Shown here piece by piece: positions 34,963 through 44,281 of a stretch of DNA of 64,000 bases (positions are counted from its first letter, which is position 1; every line of letters begins with the position of its first letter). Both the position numbers and the translations under genes were made by a program. A model generated the notes under the pieces. The model was given only the letters and a program-made list of their open reading frames with translations. It did not search any database and was not told the DNA's origin. Origin of the DNA: Gordonia amicalis NBRC 100051 = JCM 11271 (GTDB taxonomy: Bacteria > Actinomycetota > Actinomycetes > Mycobacteriales > Mycobacteriaceae); NCBI RefSeq assembly GCF_000332995.1, contig NZ_BANS01000004.1, positions 43,760-107,759 of the forward strand, written 5' to 3'.

Positions 34963-36219
34963 ATGGCGAGACACACCAATCAGGATTTCATTCGAGGTGA
35001 CCTACGGGGTCAGTTGCGCACACTCGCCGTCGCGGGTGGTGTGTGCCTGGTCGTCCTCGTCGTCGCGTTGACCGCGACGTCGGTGATCTTCCCGAAGGCG
35101 AAGGAGCCCGCGGGCACAGTCATCCATCTGGTGGTGCCGGCGTTGGGCCCGGGGATCAAGAAGGGGTCCAGCGTGCTGTTGCGCGGAGCCCAGGTCGGGG
35201 AGGTGACCGGTGTGCAGGCGCCCGTCCCCGGTTCGGTGAACGTCGACTTGGTGCTGACCGATGCCGGGGCACGTGGGCTGCTCACCGATTCCTTCGACGT
35301 CGACTTCCGCCCGGAGAACTACTTCGGGATCACGGCGGTGAACCTCGTTGCGAGAGAGGGTGGCTCGCCCATCAGCGAGGGACAGGTGATCCGGAGGCAG
35401 TCGTCGCCCGACTTCACGATGTCGACGATGCTCGAGAACGGATCGCTGGTCGTGGACGGCGCGCTGACCAAGGAGATGATCGCCGGTCTCAACGAGGTCA
35501 TCCGGTATGCGAACGGCCTGGCCCCGTTGATCCAGGCCGGTGTCATCGTCGCCGACAGCGTGGCCCAGACGCAGAGGCAGCTGCCGACGACACTCCTCCG
35601 GAAGACGAACGACACACTCGAGGAGTTTCCCGGGTTCGGCCGCGAGGTCCTCGGTGCGATCTATGCCTTCTCCCGCAACGAGTACAACACCGGACCCGAG
35701 TACGTGACCAAGGCCGACGACGTGCTGCTCGGCAAGACCGATCGCGGGTTGCAGCTGGCGGCCGATCGGCTTTTCGGTGCTGCCGGATCCCTGCTGTCCT
35801 CACATGACTCGGAGCTCGACGTGTTGACCACCATGCTCAAGTACATGCTCGACCCGCTACCGACGGCTCTCGGCGGTGGAGATGTCGTCGACGACACCGT
35901 CACGATCACCAGACGGCTGGAGTCGGCGTTCACCGGAACCCCCGATCAGAAGACACTGCAGCTGCAGATCGTGCTGGGGCAACTCCCGGCGGTCAAGAGT
36001 TCGCTGAACCAGATGGGCATCGCGTCCGTTGCAGGAGGCCGTCGACATGTCACAACGAACCAGAACTCTGCTGACCGCATCCAAAGTCGCTGTGGTGGAA
36101 CTGATCACGGCGATGCTGTTCATCCTGGTGATCAACGCCATGCGCAACCCGGTGGACACCGCGACCAACAGGTACAGCGCGGAGTTCACCGACGCCTCCC
36201 GGCTGCACGTCAACGGTGA
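34963..36219 (+). CDS. mceA: Mce family protein MceA with read-on C-terminus
   Basis: 418 codons. One N-terminal membrane anchor (TLAVAGGVCLVVLVVALTATSVIF) precedes the MCE/MlaD domain (VIHLVVPALGPGIKKGSSVLLRGAQVGEV) and the helical Mce region to about residue 355 (SSLNQMGIAS). After that the frame continues through the ribosome site and first 173 bp of mceB as a Gly/Arg/His/Gln-rich stretch without Mce character. A true MceA would be expected to stop near 36030-36075. Either a base was lost near its 3' end or the stop has mutated. The reading frame of the Mce domain itself is intact. Confidence 0.8.
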   Translation: MARHTNQDFIRGDLRGQLRTLAVAGGVCLVVLVVALTATSVIFPKAKEPAGTVIHLVVPALGPGIKKGSSVLLRGAQVGEVTGVQAPVPGSVNVDLVLTDAGARGLLTDSFDVDFRPENYFGITAVNLVAREGGSPISEGQVIRRQSSPDFTMSTMLENGSLVVDGALTKEMIAGLNEVIRYANGLAPLIQAGVIVADSVAQTQRQLPTTLLRKTNDTLEEFPGFGREVLGAIYAFSRNEYNTGPEYVTKADDVLLGKTDRGLQLAADRLFGAAGSLLSSHDSELDVLTTMLKYMLDPLPTALGGGDVVDDTVTITRRLESAFTGTPDQKTLQLQIVLGQLPAVKSSLNQMGIASVAGGRRHVTTNQNSADRIQSRCGGTDHGDAVHPGDQRHAQPGGHRDQQVQRGVHRRLPAARQR

Positions 36220-37054
36220 CGTCCGGATGAAGGGCATGCGCATCGGGAAGGTCGAGGCGGTCGAACTCGACAAGGCCTCAGACGGAACTCCCGTGGCGCA
36301 TGTCGAATTCTCGATGGACGAGAAGTTCACCCTGACCGACTCGACCGAGTTGGCGATCAAGTACCAGAGCCTGACGGGGGTTCGCTACCTCGATGTCGCG
36401 CAGAACGGGGTGCCCGGTCGGCCGGTCCGGACGATCTCCGCGAGCCAGACGACGCCGTCGTACGACATCACTCTGCTGTTCAACGGATTACAGCCGGTGC
36501 TGTCCACGATGAACACCGATGAGATCAACGAGTTCAGTCAGAACGCCATCGCGCTCCTGCAGGGCGACGGCGAAGGTCTCGGGCCGATGCTGGACAGTGC
36601 CCAGAAACTGGCCGACTACGCCTCGGATCGACAGCAGGTCATCTCGACACTGACCACGAACATGGCCAGGATCGCCGACTCGATGGGCGGACGTTCCAAG
36701 AACGTCCTCGGCTTCATGCAGGCCGCCGACATCCCGATCAGTTCGGCGATGACGGTCCTCGACGAATTCCAGAAGACGGCCACGACCGGCCCTGCGCTGA
36801 TGGAACCCATCTGGCGACTGATGTCCGCGATGGGCTTGAACGAAGGTTTTGATGTGGACAAGTTCCTGAAGAACGCCTACGGGTCGATGGCCGAAGCGGC
36901 CTCGTCGTTCACCCTGATGCCCAGTGCGCTCGCCGGACTCACCGTCTCGCAGAACACCGGGGCCAACCGCACGTGCAGCAAGGGCCAAGCGCAGCTACCC
37001 AGCGATGTGAAGGTGCTGCTGGCGGGAAGTGAGGTGGTCCTGTGCAACGAGTAG
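36047..37054 (+). CDS. mceB: Mce family protein MceB
   Basis: 335 residues. N-terminal membrane helix (AVVELITAMLFILVINAM), MCE domain (YSAEFTDASRLHVNGDVRMKGMRIGKVEAV) and long helical domain; C-terminal Cys-containing end (ANRTCSKGQ...VVLCNE). Forms part of the heterohexameric MceA-F tunnel carrying lipid substrates across the envelope. ATG 36047 follows an AGGAGG ribosome site by 8 bp and is preferred to a TTG at 36029. Overlaps the start of mceC by 13 bp. Confidence 0.92.
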   Translation: MSQRTRTLLTASKVAVVELITAMLFILVINAMRNPVDTATNRYSAEFTDASRLHVNGDVRMKGMRIGKVEAVELDKASDGTPVAHVEFSMDEKFTLTDSTELAIKYQSLTGVRYLDVAQNGVPGRPVRTISASQTTPSYDITLLFNGLQPVLSTMNTDEINEFSQNAIALLQGDGEGLGPMLDSAQKLADYASDRQQVISTLTTNMARIADSMGGRSKNVLGFMQAADIPISSAMTVLDEFQKTATTGPALMEPIWRLMSAMGLNEGFDVDKFLKNAYGSMAEAASSFTLMPSALAGLTVSQNTGANRTCSKGQAQLPSDVKVLLAGSEVVLCNE

Positions 37055-38024
37055 GACTTCGCAAGGCCGTCGGTGGCGACGCCGCTCTCGGGATCGGGTT
37101 CGTGGTGATCGTGGTCGTGACGCTTCTCGTGCTGGGTCTGCTGTACATGCGGCCCCCCGCGCAGAAGACCTTCTCTTTCGAGACCACCGATGCTTCCGCG
37201 GTCACCGCGGGCCAGGATGTTCGCGTCGCCGGGATCAGCGTCGCAAGGTGCAGTCGGTGAAAATGCGTGAGCAGCGCGTCGCGGTCACCGCCCGGGTCGA
37301 CGCGAACACCGAGATCGGTGACCGCTCGCGGGTCGAGGTGCGAATGCTCACTCCCGTAGGCGGTTACGCGGTGACCCTGATCCCCCTGGGATCGAGGCCG
37401 CTCGACGGTCCCATCCCGACCGAGCGGGTGGCGGTGCCCTATTCGATCGGTGACGTGCTGCAGAGCGCCCCCACACTGACCGGCAAGGTCGATGCGGGGG
37501 AGGTCAATGCAAGCGTGCACCAGGTCGCCGAGGCGCTCACGGGTAACTCGACGTCGTTGAGATCGATCGTCGACGGCATGAATGCGATCAGCGGTGTTCT
37601 CGATCGACAACGAGAGCAGGTGCATCAGATCGCCGGCCTGGCCGGCGAATACATGCAGACGTTCAACGGAAGTCGAGAGTTCGTCTTCTCCCTGATCAAC
37701 AAGATCGATCAGGTGGTGGCCGCCTACAACAACTCGTCTGTCGGCTTCAACCGGACCTACTGGTTGCTGGCCGACGTCTTCGGCAAGCTCACTCCGTTCC
37801 TGCGGTTCTATCGGGACAACTCGGAGTTGGTCAGCACCAACTTGCATCGACTCCGCGACAGCATCGGCAACGCGCAACAGCACCTCGATCCGATGCTGGA
37901 CAACCTGATGGCGATGCGTGCCCGGCTCGCCGAGTGGGTGACGCCCGAGGGGATGAAGCAACTCGGTGGCGGCACGCAATGGGTGCGCGGGATCTGTGTT
38001 CCCATCGCGGGAAGGGACTGTTGA
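37042..38024 (+). pseudogene. mceC: mceC interrupted by a single-base frameshift
   Basis: The first 72 codons give a membrane anchor and the start of the MCE domain (FETTDASAVTAGQDVRVAGISV), then ARCSR and TGA at 37258-37260. The remainder continues in another frame from about 37244 (KVQSVKMREQRVAVTARV...) to the stop at 38022-38024. Restoring one G at 37243 (GTC-GGC-AAG) reconnects the domain as ...GISVGKVQSVKMREQ..., the normal Mce sequence. As written the gene cannot make a full MceC. The lesion is a shortened G run, so a sequencing error must be excluded. Confidence 0.85.
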
Positions 38025-38025
38025 C

Positions 38026-39069
38026 ATGACCGGACAACGATTGAAGAGCGTTGCGATCGCAGTGGTCGCAGCAGTCGGCATCGTCGGCTCGGGTGTACTC
38101 GTCGCCCAGTCCGGGGACACCGTGAAGCTCGCCGCGGACCGTGGGGACGGGCGAGAGGGCTACTGCGCGGACCTGCCCGACGTCATCGGCTTGTACGTGG
38201 GCAACCCGATCACCCAGATGGGTCACCAGATCGGCGAGGTGACGTCGGTCAGGGGCAACGGCGCGACGGTCCGGGTGATGTTCGACCTCGACGGCGGGCG
38301 AGCATATCCGGCAGACGTGAAAGCGGTCACCCGATCGAAATCACTGCTGGCAGATCGCAGTCTGGAACTGGTCGGCAACTACGTCGGCGGTCCGCAACTG
38401 CAGCCGGGTCGGTGCATCACTTCCGACCGGTCGTTCACGCCGAAGAGCATCTCGGAGATCTCCGGCTCGGCGTCGGACTTCATCGAGGCACTGACCGACG
38501 CGGGTTCGCCCGACGTGCAGGACGCCGTCACCGGCCTCGACGAGGCGCTCGCCGGCACGTCCCCGGATGCGGCGAACATGTACCGGCATGCCGCGGAGGC
38601 CGCCCGCAACCCCGACCAGGTGATCTCCGATATCGGCACCACCATCTCCAACATGGCCCCGCTGACGGATGAGGCACTCGCGCAGTGGAACACGATCGAT
38701 GCCCTGCTGTCGAAGGCGCCCGTAGCGGCAAGTCAAGGCGCGGAGCTGTTGTCGAAGGAGTGGGTTCCCGACTTCAACGACGGAGTCGGTTGGCTGGTGA
38801 CCGTGCTGTGGGACATCCACATCAACTACGGCGACACACTCTGGCCGACCTTGAAGGGGCCTGTGCGCGACATCATCGAGACCGCAGCCACCCGGGCGCC
38901 CGATCTTCGTCGTCTCTACGAGACGGTCCCGTCCATCGCGGCAGTCCTGAAGCAACAGGCCAGGGCCTCAGGCGGACTCGCCGTCCCGTACCGATCCCCG
39001 AAGATCACCGACGGCAGGACCTCTACCGACCTGTTCACCTTCATGCTGTCGACGGCGGGTGCGAAATGA
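38026..39069 (+). CDS. mceD: Mce family protein MceD
   Basis: 347 residues. Signal-anchor (KSVAIAVVAAVGIVGSGVLVA), MCE domain (YCADLPDVIGLYVGNPITQMGHQIGEVTSV), then a helical domain. The frame is intact throughout. ATG at 38026, one base after the mceC stop; stop overlaps the mceE ATG by 4 bp. Confidence 0.92.
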   Translation: MTGQRLKSVAIAVVAAVGIVGSGVLVAQSGDTVKLAADRGDGREGYCADLPDVIGLYVGNPITQMGHQIGEVTSVRGNGATVRVMFDLDGGRAYPADVKAVTRSKSLLADRSLELVGNYVGGPQLQPGRCITSDRSFTPKSISEISGSASDFIEALTDAGSPDVQDAVTGLDEALAGTSPDAANMYRHAAEAARNPDQVISDIGTTISNMAPLTDEALAQWNTIDALLSKAPVAASQGAELLSKEWVPDFNDGVGWLVTVLWDIHINYGDTLWPTLKGPVRDIIETAATRAPDLRRLYETVPSIAAVLKQQARASGGLAVPYRSPKITDGRTSTDLFTFMLSTAGAK

Positions 39070-40089
39070 GAACTCGGGCGGGAATCCGTGCGCGGTTGAC
39101 TGCGGTGGTCGCCGTGGCGACGATGACGGTCGGCGTCGGCGCGTGCTCCCTCACGCCCAACGATCTGCCCTCGGTACGAGCCGGTGTGAGTAGCGACTAC
39201 TCGATCACCCTGCAGTTCGCGAACATCCTCAACCTTCCGCAGGGAGCGGACGTGATGATGAACGGTCTGAGGGTCGGTACCGTCGAATCCACCTCCCAGA
39301 CACCGCAGGGTGTCGACGTCGTCGCCGGCTTGGCCGGGGATACCAAGATCCCGGTGGGCTCGACCGCGATCATCCGGCAGAACACGCTGCTGGGCGACAC
39401 CTACGTCGCGTTGACGCCGGCCCAGGATGACGGAGCGAGCGGCGCGGGATTCCTGGGCGATGGCGGGATCATCGGCCTGGACAAGACCACGTCGCCGCCC
39501 CCACTCGAGGACACGATCGCGGTGCTGGCCTACTTCGTGAACGGCGGCACCATCCAGAAGGTGCAGGACACCATGGCGACGTTGAACCAGACCATGCCCC
39601 CCTGAGCCGGGTCCGTGACCTGGCGGCCACCGTCTCGATCGACCTGACCGACCTCGCTCGGGAACCACCGAGATCGATCGACTCATCGCCGGCCTCGATG
39701 ACACATCGAAGGTGTTCGCCGACAAGCGAAAAGAGATCGGTGCGGTGTTCACCGACGACGGTGTCCACTATTTCACCGGTGTGGCGAAGAGCGCAGTGGC
39801 CCACATCTCCACTCTGCTCCCGTCCATCGGTTCGGTCTTCATCGGCGGCCTGTGGCTCGTCCCGATGCTGGAATCGGCCGCCACCCTCGTGGAATCGGGA
39901 CGCGGCGAGTTCGACGCCGCGACCGGCGCCGAAGCGGCGACAACGGTGACGAACTTCCTGCGGAACACCCTGCTGCCCTGGGCATCTCGACCACAGGGCG
40001 ACATCAGGACGGTGAAGGCCGCCGGCGGGCACGACGAGCTCGTCGACGACGCGACGACGATTCTCCGGATGCTGGGGGCGATTCGATGA
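39066..40089 (+). pseudogene. mceE: mceE lipoprotein gene interrupted by two single-base frameshifts
   Basis: The first part (39066-39605) encodes a lipoprotein signal (MTVGVGACS, lipobox GVGAC) and the MCE domain up to TLNQTMPP, then TGA. Adding one C to the six-C run at 39597-39602 continues as LSRVRDLAATVSIDLTDLAR. Adding one G to the GGG at 39660-39662 then gives GTTEIDRLIAGLDDTSKVFADKR and joins the last frame, which runs to 40087-40089. Both lesions are losses from G/C runs, 60 bp apart. The stop overlaps the ATG of mceF. The gene is broken as written; sequencing error or real decay is undecided. Confidence 0.85.
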
Positions 40090-41045
40090 TCACCAAAACT
40101 CGTATCTCGGTGATCGCGATGATCGCGCCGGCCGTGGTGTCGGTCGGCTACATCATGAATGTCGGTCTCCACGTACGCACTCCGAATCTGCGGTCGGCGA
40201 CCATGGTGGTGCCCGACACGAACGGCATCCTCGTCGGATCGCGAGTGCTGATGCGCGGCATCGAGATCGGGCATGTCACGGGTATCGCACAGGTCGTCGA
40301 GGGGGTTGAGGTCGCGTGGGACTACGACGCCGACGTCCAGATCCCCGAGAGCAGCATCTTCCGTCTCGACAATCTGTCGGCGCTCGGCGAGTCCTACGTC
40401 GCGGTGATGCCCGACGGCAAGGCCGGTCCGTTCCTGAGTGAGGGGCAGCGCGTCGACCAACGGCGCGTGCTGGTCCCCACCACGTTCAAGGAACTGTCCC
40501 AGCGGCTGACGGTCCTGCTGCGGCAAGTGGATCCGACCAAGGTCCGGCGCATCGTAGGGGAGGTGGACGCGGGCCTGCCCGATGGCGCGGAGGTCCTGAC
40601 CAGCATCAGTCGGGCGGGGTCGTTGTTGGCCGGCGAACTGACCGAGCAATCCGATGCTTTCGTAACCCTCCTGAGTACCTTGCAGCCGCTGATCATGAGC
40701 ACCGGAAACGTACCGGCCCAACTGGCCGCCACGACGCCGCTGGTTCCGCGCTTCGGACGTGAGTTCAACGTCACTCTCGAAGCCATCGCAGACGTCACCG
40801 TCTTCGGTGTGGGCACCGAGAAGGGAATCGGCGAGGGGGCGGGGCCGGTGGTCGACGAACTCCAGGCGTTCCTGGACGCCAACGCGAAGGACCTGAACAC
40901 CATCGGCGTCAACCTGCTGCCCGCGGCACGTGCCGGTGCCGCATCGCTGAACGGAGTCGACATCAGCCGCGTGCTCGACAGCTTCCTGGCGGCGACCCGG
41001 GACAAGGGCGTTCTCACTCTCACCGTGCCCACGGGAGGGCGTTGA
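40086..41045 (+). CDS. mceF: Mce family protein MceF
   Basis: 319 residues, intact. N-terminal helix (VIAMIAPAVVSVGYIMNVG), MCE domain (RSATMVVPDTNGILVGSRVLMRGIEIGHV) and helical region. Last of the six Mce subunits, overlapping the mceE stop by 4 bp. Confidence 0.92.
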   Translation: MITKTRISVIAMIAPAVVSVGYIMNVGLHVRTPNLRSATMVVPDTNGILVGSRVLMRGIEIGHVTGIAQVVEGVEVAWDYDADVQIPESSIFRLDNLSALGESYVAVMPDGKAGPFLSEGQRVDQRRVLVPTTFKELSQRLTVLLRQVDPTKVRRIVGEVDAGLPDGAEVLTSISRAGSLLAGELTEQSDAFVTLLSTLQPLIMSTGNVPAQLAATTPLVPRFGREFNVTLEAIADVTVFGVGTEKGIGEGAGPVVDELQAFLDANAKDLNTIGVNLLPAARAGAASLNGVDISRVLDSFLAATRDKGVLTLTVPTGGR

Positions 41046-41133
41046 TGGTTTGAGTTCACGCTCGACCGGCCCGACGGTCGGGACGACCCACATCCGAATC
41101 CGTTCCACACGACGAAGAAAGCAGGTCATCGAC

Positions 41134-41823
41134 ATGGCATCGTCGACTTCCACCGACAAGCACACCCCCCTCACCGATCAGGCAGTCACCGACGCCGCAG
41201 ACACCTCCGCCGCAGCTGACAGCGATACCGAAAAGGTTGTCGTCGAGGGACAGTCACGGACTTCGGCATCAGGCAAGCTCTCGGGCCTGCGGCAGAAACC
41301 GATCACCGTACAGCAATTGTTGACCGGTGGCGCCCTGGTGATCCTGCTGGTCGTCGTTGCGGTTCTGAGCTGGCGCTTGATGGACAAGTCCGACGACTAC
41401 TCGGCACTCGAGCAGACCCGGGCGAATGAGGCCCGTGCCGAACAGGTCGCACTGGACTACGCCGTCGGTGCGGCATCGATGAACTTCCAGGATCCGGCCG
41501 AGTGGCAGAACCGCCTGACGGCGGGCACCACACCGGAACTCGCCGACCGGCTCCGTAAGGCGTCGACGTCCATGGAACAGCTGATCAAACCGATGCAGTG
41601 GACGTCGTCGTCGGAGAAGTTGACGGCGAAGGTGCAGTCGGAGCGTGACGGTGTCTACCAGGTGGCTGCATTCGTCAGTGTGCTCACCAAGAACGTGCAG
41701 GCGCCCGCCGGCATCGAGTCGACGGCCACCTACAGGATGACCATCGACTCCAACAATGACTGGGTCATCAGTGAGATCAGCGGCATCCCCACGTCGCTCG
41801 GCGGCGGATCAGGTCCGAAATAG
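41134..41823 (+). CDS. Mce-associated membrane protein
   Basis: 229 residues: a 65-residue acidic, disordered cytoplasmic N-terminus, one membrane helix (LLTGGALVILLVVVAVLSW) and an extracytoplasmic NTF2-like domain. This is the architecture of Mas proteins that follow mceF and stabilise Mce complexes. ATG 41134 sits in an 88-bp gap after mceF. A convergent terminator hairpin at 41836 ends the operon. Confidence 0.85.
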   Translation: MASSTSTDKHTPLTDQAVTDAADTSAAADSDTEKVVVEGQSRTSASGKLSGLRQKPITVQQLLTGGALVILLVVVAVLSWRLMDKSDDYSALEQTRANEARAEQVALDYAVGAASMNFQDPAEWQNRLTAGTTPELADRLRKASTSMEQLIKPMQWTSSSEKLTAKVQSERDGVYQVAAFVSVLTKNVQAPAGIESTATYRMTIDSNNDWVISEISGIPTSLGGGSGPK

Positions 41824-41835
41824 TCCGAGGCCAGA

Positions 41836-41862
41836 ATCATTCGCGCGGTCCGCGGGAATGAT
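41836..41862. terminator. Convergent terminator between the mce operon and trehalase
   Basis: ATCATTC-gc-GCGG-t-CCGC-g-GAATGAT hairpin in the 54-bp gap between two convergent stop codons; usable from both sides. Confidence 0.7.
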
Positions 41863-41877
41863 CCTGCCGGCCCTGCG

Positions 41878-43911
41878 TCAGTGATTCGCCGGCTGGAACG
41901 TGTGCTGGTGCTCGGCCTCCTCGGCGCGGATGACGTGCATGACCGCGTTGATCAGCGCCAGGTGGGTGAACGCCTGCGGGAAGTTCCCGAGCTGCTGACC
42001 GGTCTTCGCGTCGATCTCCTCCGCGTACAGCTTGAGCGGACTCGAGTAGGACAGGAGACGTTCGCACAGCGTCTTGGCCCGCTCCAGCTCACCGATCTCG
42101 ACCAGTGCCGACACCAGCCAGAACGAACAGATCGTGAAGGTGCCCTCCTCGCCGGTGAGGCCGTCGTCGGTCTCCTCGACCTTGTAGCGCAGCACGAGAC
42201 CGTTGTCGGTGAGTTCGTCGGCGATCGCGAGAACCGTTGCGCGGACGCGGTAGTCGTCGGGCGGCAGGAACCGCAGGAGGGGTACGAGGAGCAGCGAGGC
42301 GTCGAGGGCGTCGTCGCCATAGCGCTGGGTGAAGACCCCGCGGTCGTTGACGCCATGGGCCAGGACGTCGGCCTTGATCTCGTCGGCGATCGCCGCCCAC
42401 TCCCGGGCATGGGTGACCTCGCCGTGCATGGTGGCGAGGCGGGAGCCGCGATCCAGTGCCACCCAGCACATCACCTTCGACGAGGTGAAGTGCTTCGGTT
42501 CGCCGCGGACCTCCCAGATGCCGCGATCGGGGTTGCGCCAGTGCTTGATCGCCTCCTCGACCTGCGCCTTGAGGACGGGCCAGAGGGTCTCGGGGACGGA
42601 CTCGTGGGACTTGATGTTGAGGTACACCGAGTCGAGCATCGTGCCCCAGATGTCGTGCTGCGCTTGGTTGTACGCACCATTGCCGATCCGGACCGGGCGT
42701 GCGCCGTCGTAGCCGGAGAGGTGGGTGAGTTCCTCCTCCTCGAGGGTCCGCTCGCCGCCGACCCCGTACATCACCTGCAGCGGATGGCGTTCACCGTTGG
42801 TGATGCCCGAGACATCGGCGATGAAGGAGAAGAAGTCGTCGGCCTCACGGTCGAGGCCCAGCGTGTACAGACCCCACAGGGCGAACGTCGAATCACGCAC
42901 CCACGCATAGCGGTAGTCCCAGTTGCGTTCGCCCTGAGGGGTCTCCGGCAGCGAGGTGGTCGCGGCAGCCAGCAGGGCGCCGGTCGGGGAGTAGGTGAGT
43001 CCCTTGAGGGTCAGCGCGGAGCGCTGCAGATGGGAGCGCCACGGATGGTCGGGGAAGGTTCCGATGTTGATCCACTGCCGCCACGATTCGGCCGTGGACC
43101 ACATCTTCTGGGCCGCCTCGTCCCAGTTCTGCGGTGCCGGGAACCGAGACCAGCTCAACGCGACGAACCGATTGTCGCCCTCGACGAGGCGGGTGCGGGC
43201 ACGTGCCTCGCGGCCCTCGAGCCCGAGGCGGAGGTCGGTCGTGAGCTTGAGGGTCGGGGTGTCGGCGTCGGTGTCCCGGGCGGTGGCGATGGCCTCGCCG
43301 TACGCCGGACCCGAGTACTCCCACTTGGTCGTCCCGCGGTGGTAATCGAACGCCGGCTCACAGCTCATGTGCAGTTCGACAGTGCCGGATACACAGCGCA
43401 CCGTGCGGAGCAGGATGTGCTCGGCATCCCAGTCGGTGGGCGTGCGGCGATGGGTACGGGAGCGTCGGTCGTTGTCGTGCCACGGGCCCATGACCAGGGC
43501 ATCGCGCACGATGATCCAGCCGGTGTCGGTCTGCCAGGTCGTCTCGACCATCAGGCTGCCCGGCAGGTACCGGCGATCGACGGGCACGTTGACGCCGTAC
43601 GGCGCGAGGCGGAAGTGGCCGGCGCTCCGGTCGAGCACCGCCCCGAAGACGCTCGGCGAATCGGGTCGCGGCACGCACATCCACTCGACCGAACCGTTGC
43701 GGGCGATCAGGCAGTTCGTCTCGGTGTCGGACAGGAATGCGTAGTCGCCGATGGGTGGGAAGGCGCTCCCGTGCGCCGGGTTGGTCGGGGCCATCGGCGC
43801 CGGTCCCGGGACGCTGACTCGTGCGGCGTCGGTGCCGGTGCCCTGTGCGGAGGTCGCCGTCGGCAGGGACGTTACGGTGGAGTCATCTGCAACAGACATG
43901 GGATCTATCAT
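41878..43911 (-). CDS. treH: GH15 family trehalase (Rv2402-like)
   Basis: 677 residues with an Ala/Thr/Pro-rich N-terminus of about 45. GH15 glucoamylase-type signatures are IGDYAFLSDTETNCLIARNGS, PQGERNWDYRYAWVRDSTF and HLSGYDGARPVRIGNGA. In mycobacteria the equivalent gene (Rv2402) encodes a phosphate-dependent trehalase that cleaves trehalose to glucose. Trehalose is released when mycolates are transferred, so this enzyme recycles it. Start at ATG 43911 or 43899 (MSVADDS); the latter is equally plausible. Confidence 0.9.
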   Translation of the reverse strand: MIDPMSVADDSTVTSLPTATSAQGTGTDAARVSVPGPAPMAPTNPAHGSAFPPIGDYAFLSDTETNCLIARNGSVEWMCVPRPDSPSVFGAVLDRSAGHFRLAPYGVNVPVDRRYLPGSLMVETTWQTDTGWIIVRDALVMGPWHDNDRRSRTHRRTPTDWDAEHILLRTVRCVSGTVELHMSCEPAFDYHRGTTKWEYSGPAYGEAIATARDTDADTPTLKLTTDLRLGLEGREARARTRLVEGDNRFVALSWSRFPAPQNWDEAAQKMWSTAESWRQWINIGTFPDHPWRSHLQRSALTLKGLTYSPTGALLAAATTSLPETPQGERNWDYRYAWVRDSTFALWGLYTLGLDREADDFFSFIADVSGITNGERHPLQVMYGVGGERTLEEEELTHLSGYDGARPVRIGNGAYNQAQHDIWGTMLDSVYLNIKSHESVPETLWPVLKAQVEEAIKHWRNPDRGIWEVRGEPKHFTSSKVMCWVALDRGSRLATMHGEVTHAREWAAIADEIKADVLAHGVNDRGVFTQRYGDDALDASLLLVPLLRFLPPDDYRVRATVLAIADELTDNGLVLRYKVEETDDGLTGEEGTFTICSFWLVSALVEIGELERAKTLCERLLSYSSPLKLYAEEIDAKTGQQLGNFPQAFTHLALINAVMHVIRAEEAEHQHTFQPANH

Positions 43912-43994
43912 TGCGACGGGCGCTGTCCGACGCCAGTCGGTCTCGACGGGGCCGGGCAGAAGGATGATCCGAATCGGACGGACGAGGTGATGAG

Positions 43995-44195
43995 GTGACG
44001 GCGTTCTTCGCCTGGTGGGACGGTGTGGAGGAGTGGCTGACCGGCCTTTCCTTCGTTCCGCAGCTCTTGGTCACCGTCGCCGTGGTGATTCCGGTCGCGA
44101 TCCTGATCGCCTATGTTCTCAGTCTCATGGTCGATCTGGCGGCGACGCTGTTCGACCGCAGACGCTTCGCCGACGACGATGGGACCGGACTGTGA
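43995..44195 (+). CDS. 66-residue single-span membrane protein (Rv2401A-like)
   Basis: An aromatic N-terminus (MTAFFAWWDGVEEWLTG) precedes one long hydrophobic helix (LLVTVAVVIPVAILIAYVLS), then a short charged tail. It occupies the place of Rv2401A next to trehalase. GTG 43995 is divergent from treH with 83 bp between. Function unknown. Confidence 0.65.
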   Translation: MTAFFAWWDGVEEWLTGLSFVPQLLVTVAVVIPVAILIAYVLSLMVDLAATLFDRRRFADDDGTGL

Positions 44196-44275
44196 AACTA
44201 CTGCGCTCGCCGGTCACCCTGGCGCTGCTGGCGCTGCTGGTCCTCGTCGTGATCGCCTGGCTCGTCACGATCTAG
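44192..44275 (+). CDS. 27-residue hydrophobic microprotein
   Basis: MKLLRSPVTLALLALLVLVV plus IAWLVTI: two basic residues then one membrane helix. GTG 44192 overlaps the stop of the 66-residue ORF (GTGA), which supports co-translation. A partner of the preceding protein is the simplest reading; no function can be named. Confidence 0.45.
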   Translation: MKLLRSPVTLALLALLVLVVIAWLVTI

Positions 44276-44281
44276 GAGTCG

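Noticed and set aside
40090..41045. Further frameshifts in mceF or mceD
   Set aside because: Both frames read through from membrane anchor to the C-terminal helical region without interruption.
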